Part shown: positions 53,700-62,152 of the stretch, in pieces
Position numbering within the stretch: position 1 is the first letter of the stretch
How the letters are laid out: each line of letters starts with the position of its first letter
Origin: Peterkaempfera griseoplana
Lineage (GTDB): Bacteria; Actinomycetota; Actinomycetes; Streptomycetales; Streptomycetaceae
Direction: 5' to 3'
DNA: 64,000 nt
Assembly (NCBI RefSeq): GCF_001418575.1
Contig: NZ_LIQR01000114.1
Span: 1-64,000 of the forward strand
Program-made: the position numbers and the translations under genes
Notes under the pieces: generated by a model
Databases searched by the model: none
Told to the model about the DNA's origin: nothing
The model's input: the letters and a program-made list of their open reading frames with translations, nothing else

Positions 53700-54087
53700 C
53701 TGGCCATGTGCCTTTCGTTCGTCGGCCCGGGGGGGCCACGCGCCGACGCTAGGCAGGCCTTGGTGCGGGCGCATGAATTCGCGGCGAAGTTCTTCCCCCT
53801 CCGGGCGAAACAGCCCAGGTCAGACCGGCCGAGGACCACCAGCGGGACGGCGACCGGTCGCCGGCGCACCTCAGGCGCGGCACCCGCTCCGCACCGCCCG
53901 CCGAGCGGCGTCCGCAGTGAACTCCGGTACCGCGGGGCGTAGTTGCCGTCCCCCGTCGTGGGCGGACGACCGCGGGCAGGCCGATGGGCGCGCAGAAGAA
54001 GGCCCAGGCGAAGAAGACCACCCGCAAGCGCGGCGCGGGGTGAGGCGCAGCCCCACCCGCACTGCGAAGTGGGGTGTCCTCGGGCCA
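53700..54087. other. gene-poor stretch with a basic coding-like tail
   Basis: Holds the promoter region of the leftward PHP gene. Rightward, a short frame ends in GAQKKAQAKKTTRKRGAG, which looks like the Lys/Arg-rich tail of a lost protein, but no body of a gene is recognised. Confidence 0.35.
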
Positions 54088-54489
54088 TCACCATGTGCGC
54101 CACGTGTCCGTCAGCTGGTACCGCCCGAGACCGTGCCGGGCGGTGAGCGCCACGACATCGACGCCGTGCTCGGTGATGGCCTGGTCGATGTACTCACACA
54201 GTTCCTCACGCTCGTCGGTTTCGAAGGCACACCCACCATGGGTGGCGTTGACGGCGTTCAGGGCCAGGACGACGCGCTCGACCACGGCGAAGACCTGCGC
54301 GTCGTCGGCCTCGGCCAGCACGGGCAACTCGGCCTCGAAGGTGTCGAGGACCGCGTCGGTCGCCACCAACAGCTCTTCGGGAAACAAGCCGGCCATGCAG
54401 GCGCAGTCAGGATCCAAGGTTCCGGCGGCAAGCTCTTCGGCTTCCTCGGCTATGCCCCGTCGCCAACTCGTCGTCGGTCTCTCGGTCAT
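54088..54489 (-). CDS. hypothetical protein (133 aa, acidic)
   Basis: An acidic helical protein (TTSWRRGIAEEAEELAAGTLDPDCACMAGLFPEELL, ALNAVNATHGGCAFETDEREELCEYIDQAITEHGVDVVALTARHGLGRYQLTDTWRTW). Similar proteins occur in Streptomyces next to small cytosolic genes, but no function is known to me. I chose the ATG at 54489 since the frame upstream resembles shadow sequence. It lies in the same direction as the next hypothetical gene. Confidence 0.75.
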   Translation of the reverse strand: MTERPTTSWRRGIAEEAEELAAGTLDPDCACMAGLFPEELLVATDAVLDTFEAELPVLAEADDAQVFAVVERVVLALNAVNATHGGCAFETDEREELCEYIDQAITEHGVDVVALTARHGLGRYQLTDTWRTW

Positions 54490-54551
54490 GGAGCGGACCG
54501 TACAGCGCAGGTCTGACAGCGCGGAGGCTGCGGACTCCTGCCGATGCCGGC

Positions 54552-55058
54552 TCAGGCCGGAGGCCGCCACTCGCAATGATGCACGGGACGGTACACGCTG
54601 ACGACGTTGAGGTGCACGGTGCCGTCGTCCAGCACGTCGAAAACGAACCCGGTCGAGAACGGCCCGGCCAAGAGGGCGCGCTGACTGCCGAAGGTGAGCT
54701 GCGGGTGCGGCTCCCAGGCGCAGCCTTCTGTCACAAGGGCTGCGAGGACCGCCTCGTAGGTGAGACAGGAGCGGTGGGTCTCGATCGCGCCGGTGTCCGG
54801 TGCGGGGAGGTCGATGTGTTCCCTCCAGGTCTGGATGCAGATCATGTCGACGTGGCGGCAACGGCAGACGGAGACCTCGATGTCGCCGTACGTCAGCAGT
54901 TGCGGCCAGGCCCGGTTCCTGCGGACCGCCATGGCCCCGGTCGGCTGCCCCCACACTCGGGTGATCTGCTCCAGCGGCCGGTTCATCGTGAGCGGTCCCC
55001 AGTCGCCGGTGCAGGCGAACCGCGCCAACCGGTTGCCGAGGTCTGCCGGTGACGTCAT
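54552..55058 (-). CDS. hypothetical protein (168 aa, Cys/His containing)
   Basis: A soluble protein without recognised domains: QITRVWGQPTGAMAVRRNRAWPQLLTYGDIEVSVCRCRHVDMICIQTWREHIDLP, then LALLVTEGCAWEPHPQLTFGSQRALLAGPFSTGFVFDVLDDGTVHLNVVSVYRP. It has an alpha/beta look of SMI1-like or small immunity proteins, which would fit the neighbouring Imm21 gene, but similarity is not strong. Its ATG overlaps the stop of a possible 38-codon upstream gene. Confidence 0.75.
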   Translation of the reverse strand: MTSPADLGNRLARFACTGDWGPLTMNRPLEQITRVWGQPTGAMAVRRNRAWPQLLTYGDIEVSVCRCRHVDMICIQTWREHIDLPAPDTGAIETHRSCLTYEAVLAALVTEGCAWEPHPQLTFGSQRALLAGPFSTGFVFDVLDDGTVHLNVVSVYRPVHHCEWRPPA

Positions 55059-55171
55059 ACGGCCATCCTTCCAGCCGGTTCGGTGAAGTTGGCCAGCAAC
55101 TCCAACACCCGTGCGGCCCGCTTCCAGTCGTCCTCGTCATCGGCCGGCAGGGCCCAGGGTGCAGAGACCAC
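55055..55171 (-). CDS. possible small protein (38 aa)
   Basis: A short frame ending APWALPADDEDDWKRAARVLELLANFTEPAGRMAV; its stop overlaps the ATG of the next gene by 4 bases (ATGA). The helical, charged composition and coupling suggest a real gene, though the start could be a GTG further upstream. The function is unknown. Confidence 0.35.
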   Translation of the reverse strand: MVSAPWALPADDEDDWKRAARVLELLANFTEPAGRMAV

Positions 55172-55319
55172 AGAGGCAACTCCGGTGATCGCGATCGACG
55201 GCCCCAACCCCACCACAAGGGCTGCACAGTCGGTGCTTTGGGACGATGTACGGCGCACCGGTGCAGCTGCACAAAGCGGCGGGGAAACGGCTCGCTGCCG
55301 CGGGTGCGCGCCTGGCAGC

Positions 55320-56270
55320 ATGCACGACATGGGTGATCGGCGGGCGGCGGCCCGGGACAGTGTGCAGGGGCTGGCGCTGGGTGATGCGTTCGGGGAGCGG
55401 TGGTTTCCGCTGTTCCGAGCGCCCGAGGCCGCGTATGCGCAGATCAGGGCACGGCGCATGCCGTCGGAGACACCGTGGTGCTGGACCGACGACACCGCCA
55501 TGGCTCTGGGCGTGCTCCGGACGCTCCACGATCTGGGGGAGATCGAGCAGGACCACCTGTCCTGCGTGCTGGCCCAGACGTACCTCGCCGATCCGGCCCG
55601 GGGATACGGGGCGGGGATGCACGAGTTGCTGCCCCGGCTCGCCGAGGAACCGGCCGCGTGGCGGTCCGCGGCGCGGGGCCTGTTCGGCGGGCAGGGCAGC
55701 CTGGGCAACGGCGCGGCGATGCGTACGGCGCCTCTCGGGGCCTGGTTCCACGACGACCTCGACCGAGTGGTCGTCCAGGCGGTGCGTGCGGCCGAGGTGA
55801 CTCACCGGCACCCGGAGGGGGTCGCGGGCGCGGTGGCCGTCGCGGTCGCAGCGGCGGGCGCTGCTGCGACGAGCGACCGGGCGTGTCCGATCGGCTCCGA
55901 CTTCCTGCGCACGGTCGCCGAGTGCACGCCGCCCAGCCTGGTGCGCGACGGTCTTCAGCAGGCTGCCGACCTGCCCGGGGACGCCGCCGCGTGGAAAGCT
56001 GCCGACCTGCTCGGCAACGGTCAGCGGATCCGCGCCGACGACACCGTCCCCTTCGCCCTGTGGTCCGCCGCCCACCACCTGGACAGTCTCACCGACGCCC
56101 TGTGGACCACCGCCGAAGGCCTCGGCGACGTCGACACCACCTGCGCCATCACCGCGGGCGTCGTCGCTGCCCGCACCGGACTCCACCACATCCCTCACGA
56201 GTGGCTCGCCCGACGCGAACCACTCCCCCACTGGGTCGACACCCGGACCGAGCCGGGCTGCACGCCATGA
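55320..56270 (+). CDS. ADP-ribosylglycohydrolase-family protein
   Basis: A 316-residue protein of the DraG/ARH family: GLALGDAFGERWF, metal-binding CWTDDTAMALG, the HRHPEGVAGAVAVAVAAA helix and the C-terminal GDVDTTCAITAGVVAARTG metal-binding motif. Both dinuclear metal sites appear intact, so it should remove ADP-ribose from proteins, nucleic acids or small molecules, or, in crystallin-like members, act on other substrates. The ATG at 55320 (or 55329) lacks a strong ribosome-binding site. The gene overlaps the next by 4 bases. Confidence 0.93.
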   Translation: MHDMGDRRAAARDSVQGLALGDAFGERWFPLFRAPEAAYAQIRARRMPSETPWCWTDDTAMALGVLRTLHDLGEIEQDHLSCVLAQTYLADPARGYGAGMHELLPRLAEEPAAWRSAARGLFGGQGSLGNGAAMRTAPLGAWFHDDLDRVVVQAVRAAEVTHRHPEGVAGAVAVAVAAAGAAATSDRACPIGSDFLRTVAECTPPSLVRDGLQQAADLPGDAAAWKAADLLGNGQRIRADDTVPFALWSAAHHLDSLTDALWTTAEGLGDVDTTCAITAGVVAARTGLHHIPHEWLARREPLPHWVDTRTEPGCTP

Positions 56271-56884
56271 GCAGCTTCCACACCCTCCGCGCCCGGGTCC
56301 ACGACACATCCCTCCCGCCCCGTCGCCGCCTCTCCGCACTGCGCTCCTGCCTGCAGATGTTCGCCCCGTACGGCTTCCGGACCACCTACCACCACCTGGT
56401 CCACAGCGTCGGCATCCCCCGGCACCTCGACCGGGATCCCGACTCCCTGGTACGGGCCGTCGACGAACTCCACACGGCCCGGGAGCTGTGGCTGGCAGCG
56501 GAGCGCGAGTACGCCGAGCGCCGCCGACTCGAGAAACGGGCCGGCCAGCGCACACCCGCGCCCGCGGACGCCTGGCGGGTATGGACCCGGGGCTGGGGCA
56601 ACGTCTCCTACTACTGCCCCGATCCGCGCCGACACCCCGGCTGCCACCTGACGGACGCCGTGCGACGCGGCAACCACCGCGCAAACCCGGCATCCCGGGG
56701 CTCCTGCCCGTTGTGTCAGGGCGTCGCCACCGTGGCATGGGCCGACGGACACCGCACCTACCAGCTCTGCGCCCACTGCGGCATCGCCCTCAGCCGGCAG
56801 CAGGCAGTCCACGACAGCGACCAGGCCGCCCAGGCCGCTCGCCAGTGGAGGGCCACCTGGCAGCGCCGGGACACCTCGATGTAG
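56267..56884 (+). CDS. hypothetical zinc-ribbon protein
   Basis: A 205-residue basic protein. Near the C-terminus CPLCQGVATVAWADGHRTYQLCAHCG is a zinc ribbon (CxxC...CxxC); an earlier segment WGNVSYYCPDPRRHPGCHL could add a second site. The N-terminal part is helical (LPPRRRLSALRSCLQMFAPYGFRTTYHHLV). The ATG overlaps the stop of the ADP-ribosylglycohydrolase gene, so the pair is coupled. It may act with that enzyme or on nucleic acid, but this is inference. Confidence 0.75.
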   Translation: MSSFHTLRARVHDTSLPPRRRLSALRSCLQMFAPYGFRTTYHHLVHSVGIPRHLDRDPDSLVRAVDELHTARELWLAAEREYAERRRLEKRAGQRTPAPADAWRVWTRGWGNVSYYCPDPRRHPGCHLTDAVRRGNHRANPASRGSCPLCQGVATVAWADGHRTYQLCAHCGIALSRQQAVHDSDQAAQAARQWRATWQRRDTSM

Positions 56885-57151
56885 ACGACCAACGTGGCAC
56901 AGCCCAGTGACAGTCCTGGCCCGGCTGCACCTCCGCTGGACGACTGTCACCCCGTGGGGTGCGCCTCGAGGAACAGGACGGCAGCGGACAACAGCTCCGC
57001 CGCCCGCCCGGACGCCCGCCCGGACGCCCGCCGCTCCCGGCCGCGCCCACCGGAGATCGTTTCCCGCTCCCACATCAGCTCCCGATGTCAGAGCCGTCTG
57101 ACATGCTGCCGGGCGACGAATGACGGCAACGGACAGCAGGGGCTGAGCGCG

Positions 57152-57472
57152 ATGAGTTTCGAGGGCCAGGTCTGGCGTCTGGTACGCCAGGAAGAGCTGG
57201 TGGGCGAGATCCTGGTCGAGGAGGCCGACCAGCCGTGGCTTCGCGGACGCTTCGTGCCGAGTACAGCGTTCTTCGCAGTCGAGCCGCTCTTCACGCGGTC
57301 GCACGCGCTGTCCGAGGCCGAGGACTGGGAGGCCTTCGAGGAGGCTTACGACGAGATCACCAAGACCATGTCACTGGTCTCCCCCTCTGGCCCGGTCGCC
57401 GAGTTCCTCCTGCACATCCATGACGAGAAGGCCTGGTTCCGCTGGAGCGACGAGCAGTTCGACGACGAGTAG
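57152..57472 (+). CDS. small conserved hypothetical protein (106 aa)
   Basis: An acidic protein with an N-terminal beta-rich region (MSFEGQVWRLVRQEELVGEILVEEADQPWLRGRFVPS) followed by helices (SEAEDWEAFEEAYDEITKTMSLVSPSGPVAEFLLHIHDEKAWFRWSDEQFDDE). It resembles small immunity-like proteins of actinomycetes. The ribosome-binding site is AGGGG. It lies just before the DUF4240 gene. Confidence 0.75.
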   Translation: MSFEGQVWRLVRQEELVGEILVEEADQPWLRGRFVPSTAFFAVEPLFTRSHALSEAEDWEAFEEAYDEITKTMSLVSPSGPVAEFLLHIHDEKAWFRWSDEQFDDE

Positions 57473-57481
57473 GCCCATCAC

Positions 57482-58021
57482 GTGACGGGCGCTTCGAGTT
57501 CAGCTGCAAACAGTGAAGGCGACCCGGGACTGCCGGTGATGACCTGGGCACAGTTCTGGCACCTGATCGACGTGCTCGGCGGCGAGGCCGGCGTGGAGAC
57601 GTGCGAGCGCTTCGAAGAGGCCTGCGCCCGCCTTACCGACATCCTCGCGCACAAGTCAGCGGGCCAGATCATCGGCTTCGGTGAACGCCTCGCGGAGGCT
57701 CTCCACCGACTGGACCAGGAGGTCTTCGGCACCCTGCCCATCCTCGGGATGAAGCTGTCCGACGGCTCGCCGTTTCCGCAGTCGTACGACAGCTTTCTGT
57801 ACTCACGCGCTGCCGTGGTAGCCGCCGGCCGCCAGACCTACGAGAGCGTCTTCGGCCATCCGGAGTGCTTCGCACGGTTCACCGCGCGCCAGGGCGAGAC
57901 ATTGCTCTACGTCCACGAGGAGGCATTCGAGCGGGCAACCGGGACGAAGTGGGATCGTCTCACCCGCTACACCTACGAGTCCTGCTTGAACAAAGACGTC
58001 TGGGCTGATCTCCGCGACTGA
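57482..58021 (+). CDS. DUF4240-family protein
   Basis: A 179-residue protein: MTWAQFWHLIDVLGG, AARLTDILAHKSAGQIIGFGERLAEALHRLDQEVFG (here read with CARL), then DSFLYSRAAVVAAGRQTYESVFG and CLNKDVWADL. This matches the DUF4240 family, whose members sit near contact-dependent or polymorphic toxin systems and are suspected immunity proteins. The frame starts with GTG at 57482, though the ATG at 57539 is where similarity begins; the shorter form is possible. It is close behind the small gene at 57152 and may be co-transcribed. Confidence 0.8.
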   Translation: MTGASSSAANSEGDPGLPVMTWAQFWHLIDVLGGEAGVETCERFEEACARLTDILAHKSAGQIIGFGERLAEALHRLDQEVFGTLPILGMKLSDGSPFPQSYDSFLYSRAAVVAAGRQTYESVFGHPECFARFTARQGETLLYVHEEAFERATGTKWDRLTRYTYESCLNKDVWADLRD

Positions 58022-58194
58022 AAGCCTGACGTCGGGATATAACGCACTGCGACCAGACTTGCCGCTGTCCGAAGTCTCGCGTAGTAGACGAGAAGGCTCC
58101 TGGAACCATCGCGTCGGGGTCGTAGTCGATGCACACGGGGCAGTGCTCAGCCGGCTGGGCGAAAAAGCAGCCTGATCGCCTCGCTGAGGGCTCA

Positions 58195-58794
58195 TCACGC
58201 TTGACTCGGTGCCTGAAGCAGAAGTTGGACCATGCCCACGGAGGTGTCCTTGAATGGTGACACGTGGGCGGCGCGGACCAACCAGCTGCCGGACGGCAGC
58301 GCGACGGAGGCCTGCTCTGGCATGCCTTTGCCGTCCGGATACTCGACGCCGAGCTCGGCGCCGGCGATTACGGAGTCCATGAGCACTGCGGGGCCGTCCG
58401 TGTTCCATATGCCGCACTCGTCCCACTCGATGGTGGGGTCGGCAAGCACAGCCTGAGCCGCGGCGATCAGGTCTGCTTCGCTGTCGGCGCCCAGCCAGCG
58501 GACAAAGACCTGATGTTCCGCCAGATAGAAGCTGCTGGCTGGCTCATCCGCCAAGACAAGTCCCTGGGCGCCGGCCTCACCGACGGCGATCACACCAGCC
58601 AGACCCTCCACCTCGCAGGCGCGGTCGTAGTCGTCCAGCACCTCGCCACTGCCGACGACTATCCCCGTCCCAGTGCAACCGTGCCACTTGGCCAATGCGG
58701 AGACCGGCACCGCGATCAGCGGACCGCCCATCGACTGGACCCAGGTCCGGGAAGGCTCGGGCGAGTCGGCTGCGGCGCAGGGGAACGTCGTCAC
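58195..58794 (-). CDS. Imm21-family immunity protein
   Basis: A 199-residue protein of the immunity-protein-21 family: TWVQSMGGPLIAVPVSALAKWHGC, DDYDRACEVEGLAGVIAVGEAGAQGLVLADEPASSFYL, FVRWLGADSEADLIAAAQAVLADPTIEWDECGIWNTDGPAVLMDS, SGSWLVRAAHV. Members neutralise toxin domains of polymorphic toxins. No toxin, Rhs or other effector gene lies next to it in this window, so it may be an orphan or have moved. The GTG at 58794 is chosen because the family begins just after; upstream sequence is Arg/Pro-rich shadow. It is convergent with the DUF4240 gene. Confidence 0.85.
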   Translation of the reverse strand: MTTFPCAAADSPEPSRTWVQSMGGPLIAVPVSALAKWHGCTGTGIVVGSGEVLDDYDRACEVEGLAGVIAVGEAGAQGLVLADEPASSFYLAEHQVFVRWLGADSEADLIAAAQAVLADPTIEWDECGIWNTDGPAVLMDSVIAGAELGVEYPDGKGMPEQASVALPSGSWLVRAAHVSPFKDTSVGMVQLLLQAPSQA

Positions 58795-59231
58795 GACCGC
58801 CAGTATCCCCGGAGCTCCGGTCTTCGGTTCGAGCCCGGGGGTCACTCCCGGTGGACCGACAAGCTGCTCATTGCCGGAGCAAGTCACCCTCGGTGCCGTG
58901 CCTGCCGACCCCGGGCGTCCGCGGAGCCCGACAGGCCGATCAGCTCTCGAGCCCGAGCCCGGGGGCCGGACCCCGTCAGCCGGGCAGGAGGTTGTTCTCC
59001 GGGCCGGTGGCCTCCTCGACGGAGCGGCGGTGTACGGCATCTCGCCCATGGTGTCGATGAGCGCCGGGGCAGCCGCGCGCAGGGGTGCGATCGGCCGCGG
59101 TGGCCGCCCCTTCACTCCGCCCCGCTGCCCTCCGGCAATCCGGCAATCCGGCCGTCAGGCATGCCCGCGCCGAAGGTGCATGTCTCCCCGGGCGGGTACC
59201 TCCGCTGAGGCGACGCGCCGTGTGTCCCGTC
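58795..59231. other. gene-poor stretch
   Basis: Between the Imm21 start and the end of the SpoIIE/ATPase gene, both transcribed leftward. Frames are open but not recognisable. I see no gene in it. Confidence 0.35.
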
Positions 59232-60770
59232 CTATGTTTCGTGTTGCGGGGTGTGTTCGGCCCAGATGGTCTTGCCTCGGGGGTGGTGGCGAGTGCCCCA
59301 GCGGCAGGTGAGCTGCGCGACGATGAAGAGCCCGCGGCCGCCTTCGTCGAGGGTGCGGGCGCGGCGCAGGTGAGGAGTGGTGGTGCTGCCGTCGGTGACC
59401 TCGCAGGTGAGACGGGTGTCGCAGCGGATCAGGCGGAGATGCAGCGGTGGCTGGGCGTGGCGGATGGCGTTGGTGACCAGTTCGCTGACAATCAGGACGG
59501 TGGTGGGGGCGGCGTCGTCCAGGCCCCAGTCCGTCAGCTGGGCGGTGACATGTCTGCGCGCGGCGGAGACGGCCGCTGGATCGGCGGTGAGGTCCCACGT
59601 GGCCACGGTGGTGGTGTCGAGTGTGTGGGTTCGTGCGGCGAGCACACGCAGTTGACGGGGGCCACCCTCCGTCGCAAGGGCCTGCAGGGCGGTGTCGCAG
59701 GTGGCTGCGAGCGAGGACTGCGGTTCGATGTGTCGTTCGGCCACGGTGGACCCATCGGTCCTGGTCCCGGAAACGGTTGGCGTCCCGGAACCGGTTGGCG
59801 TCGCGGAGCCGGTTGGCGTCGCGGAGTGCGTGTGCAGCAGGAGCACGCTGCCTCTGCCGAGCCGGATCTCCGCGGTCGCGAGATGCGCTCGCGCGCGTCC
59901 GAGCGGTGTTCCAGAGGGAAGCTCGACGGCGCTGGGCACACCTTCGGGGCTGATGACGGTGGGGGCGGGATGGCCGGCGGAAGCAAGGGTGCAGTCTGCC
60001 GTGACGGGATCGTAGACGGCGTACAGGCAGCTTGCCGTGACGTCGTGGGTGGCCTCGTCCGGTTGGAGCCGGTGGAGGACGTCCTGGAGGTGGGTCAGCG
60101 TCTCGTCCGGTTGCATGTCGATGTCCGCCAGCGTCCTTACTGCGGCGCGGAGTTCGGGTACCAGGGCGGGGGACGGTTCCCCGTCCTCGGTCACGCTGCC
60201 GGCGACCAGTGCGACCCGGGCTCCGGACAGGGGGATGGCGTCCAGCCAGTGGGCCTGCGGACTTCCGTCATCGGCCCGGCCGTACGCGAGTTCCACTGCT
60301 GCCGGTTGCGGGAGGTGCCCGGTCGGGGGTCCCCCGGCAAGCGGGGACGCGCGCAGATCGCCGGTGTCCTGAGGTGGTGCAGGAGCGATGCGGCCCCTTT
60401 CCTCACCGTCCGGGGGAGAGACGGCGAAGTCGCACGCGTCCTTCCGGCGGATCCGGACTCGGCAGATGACCAGGCTCATGACCAGGGAGAGCAGGGCCAC
60501 GGTGACGACAACCGTCCGGCCGCCCTCCGACACACCCGGGATGGCGAAGCCGTAGATGGCCACGCTGGTCGCCAGCGTGCAGGCTCCGACGATCAGGGTG
60601 TCCCTCATGGGCAGCAGTGCCGCCGCTATCAGGGGTGCCAGGACCGAGTAGTCCGACCAGCGGACCATGCCCAGGGCGGAGGCGTTCAGTTGCAGTGCGC
60701 AGGCCGCAGCGAGATAGCCGGCGAGCAGTGTGTTCGGATGCCGGAGCAGGAGGAGTCCGGTCGTGGCCAT
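59232..60770 (-). CDS. membrane protein with degenerate SpoIIE-type phosphatase domain and HATPase domain
   Basis: A 512-residue protein. The N-terminus has four to five membrane helices (TLLAGYLAAACALQLNASA, LIAAALLPMRDTLIVGACTLATSVAIYGF, VVVTVALLSLVMSLVICRV). Residues about 180-360 are a SpoIIE-like fold, but the metal-binding motifs are lost: GGDxYD is AHWLDA and GDVxGHG is AGSVTEDG. Residues about 395-512 are an RsbW-like ATPase domain (VLIVSELVTNAIRHA, DEGGRGLFIVAQLTCRWG). It may bind anti-anti-sigma partners without dephosphorylating them, or act as a kinase. The ATG at 60770 is a choice; one at 60824 is possible. A partner phosphatase gene lies just upstream. Confidence 0.85.
   Translation of the reverse strand: MATTGLLLLRHPNTLLAGYLAAACALQLNASALGMVRWSDYSVLAPLIAAALLPMRDTLIVGACTLATSVAIYGFAIPGVSEGGRTVVVTVALLSLVMSLVICRVRIRRKDACDFAVSPPDGEERGRIAPAPPQDTGDLRASPLAGGPPTGHLPQPAAVELAYGRADDGSPQAHWLDAIPLSGARVALVAGSVTEDGEPSPALVPELRAAVRTLADIDMQPDETLTHLQDVLHRLQPDEATHDVTASCLYAVYDPVTADCTLASAGHPAPTVISPEGVPSAVELPSGTPLGRARAHLATAEIRLGRGSVLLLHTHSATPTGSATPTGSGTPTVSGTRTDGSTVAERHIEPQSSLAATCDTALQALATEGGPRQLRVLAARTHTLDTTTVATWDLTADPAAVSAARRHVTAQLTDWGLDDAAPTTVLIVSELVTNAIRHAQPPLHLRLIRCDTRLTCEVTDGSTTTPHLRRARTLDEGGRGLFIVAQLTCRWGTRHHPRGKTIWAEHTPQHET
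59774..59827. repeat. 18-base tandem repeat (three copies)
   Basis: Three near-identical copies of CGGTTGGCGTCGCGGAGC lie in frame and encode repeats of PTGSAT between the degenerate phosphatase and the ATPase domains. An upstream fourth copy is partial. The flexible linker length could vary by replication slippage. Confidence 0.75.
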
Positions 60771-60886
60771 CCTCGTCACCGTCCCTTGTGATGTCGTGCG
60801 CGGTCCCTGCGAGATGGTGCGCATGATGTGCGTTGCAGGGCTCGGGGTGGTCTTCGCGGGCGTGCGGGCCTTCGGACTGTGGACGT

Positions 60887-62152
60887 TCACGACGGAGCCT
60901 GTTCGGAGCGGACGGGGCGCCTGGGGTGATGGACGGCGACAAGGGCCAGGTCGTCCTGGAGGTTCTTGCCCGCATGCCGGTCCACATCGACGCTGATGTG
61001 CTGTACCAGGCGCCTGGGGCAACCCCAGGTCCACGTCTCGGCACGGTCGAGCACGGGGAAGAAGGTGCCTGCGGAATCGCGGGCCTCCGCCAGGCCGTCG
61101 GTGTAGAGGAGGAGGGTGTCTCCGGGACCGAAGGCGACGGTGTCGAGGGAGAAGGCGTTGGGAGTGTCCGCTGCGAGCCCCAGCGGCGGTGCGGGCCGTG
61201 TGACGGACAGCAGGGTGAGCCGGCTGCCCTGGCGCAGCAGAGGCGGCGGGTGCCCACAGCTGACCACTCTGGCGATTCCCTCGTCGTCGGGGAACTCGAT
61301 CAGCAGGGCGGTGATGAACCGCTCACTGCTGTCGGGGGCGATACGGGACAGCTCGCTCAGGTGCCTGCGAACGCTGCGTTCGAGGGAGGCCGCGAGTTCC
61401 GGGAGGGTGCGGTACTGCTGGGCCGACTCCCGGAAAGCGCCCAGGACCGCGGAGGCGTCGTCGATGGCCGGGAGGCCCTTGCCGCGGACGTCTCCGATGA
61501 GGATGCGTGTGGTGTGCCCGGTGCGGGCGGCTGCGTACAGATCGCCGCCCACCAGTGCGTGTGCCGCCGCTGCGCGATACATGGATGCGACGCGTAGGGG
61601 ACCCAGTTGCGCCGGGATCGGCCGGAGCAGCACGCGCTGGGCTGCTTCGGAGACGGCCCGTACCTGGGCCAGTTCACGCAGGTCGCGGTCGTGCACGGTC
61701 CGGGAGGCGATGACGAACGCGGAGACGATGAGGACCGATCCGATGTGGATGGGCAGCAGTGGCGAGTGGAGCAGGCCGTCGTGCCGGTCCACGAGGAGCA
61801 CTGCCGCGGCCGTCAGGAGCGCGACGACGCCGGTGAAGCGTGCTCGTGCGAACGTGCCCGTGCACGTGGGGGCTGCCACGAGCAGCGGGGACAGGTGAAC
61901 CGCGAGGGGCGCGAACGACGCACCGGAGGTGATGGCCGCGATCAGCAGGAGCGGAGGGACCGCGTGGCCGCGCAGGCCCAGGGGTCCGGTGCCGCGGCCA
62001 CGGGCCTTCAGCCGCTTGGGGACTCCGGCGCCCGGGAGTGAGCGGGCTCCCTCGTGGGTCGCGCACCAGGTGACGGGGGTGCGCGGGAAGAAACGCCTCA
62101 CCAGTCGGGGGTGCGACCGGGTTTTTCCGGTAGGGCTGCGTCGTATCAACAT
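60887..62152 (-). CDS. membrane SpoIIE-type protein phosphatase
   Basis: A 421-residue PP2C phosphatase. The first 150 residues contain about four membrane helices (AVPPLLLIAAITSGASFAPL, VVALLTAAAVLLVD, LLPIHIGSVLIVSAFVIA). The phosphatase domain has VGGDLYAAARTG (the second Asp of GGDxYD is Ala), LIGDVRGKGLPA, HPPPLLRQG and the C-terminal NLQDDLALVAV. Most metal-binding residues are present, so it may be active despite the Asp to Ala change. It lies 116 bases upstream of the degenerate phosphatase/ATPase gene on the same strand; the two may form one partner-switching module. The ATG at 62152 is the first in the family-like region. Confidence 0.87.
   Translation of the reverse strand: MLIRRSPTGKTRSHPRLVRRFFPRTPVTWCATHEGARSLPGAGVPKRLKARGRGTGPLGLRGHAVPPLLLIAAITSGASFAPLAVHLSPLLVAAPTCTGTFARARFTGVVALLTAAAVLLVDRHDGLLHSPLLPIHIGSVLIVSAFVIASRTVHDRDLRELAQVRAVSEAAQRVLLRPIPAQLGPLRVASMYRAAAAHALVGGDLYAAARTGHTTRILIGDVRGKGLPAIDDASAVLGAFRESAQQYRTLPELAASLERSVRRHLSELSRIAPDSSERFITALLIEFPDDEGIARVVSCGHPPPLLRQGSRLTLLSVTRPAPPLGLAADTPNAFSLDTVAFGPGDTLLLYTDGLAEARDSAGTFFPVLDRAETWTWGCPRRLVQHISVDVDRHAGKNLQDDLALVAVHHPRRPVRSEQAPS

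Noticed and set aside
58022-58194. Small zinc-ribbon-like frame (CFFAQPAEHCPVC) between DUF4240 and Imm21
   Set aside because: It is coding-like for about 50 residues on the minus strand but has no start codon or complete frame. It may be a remnant, but support is too weak for a feature.
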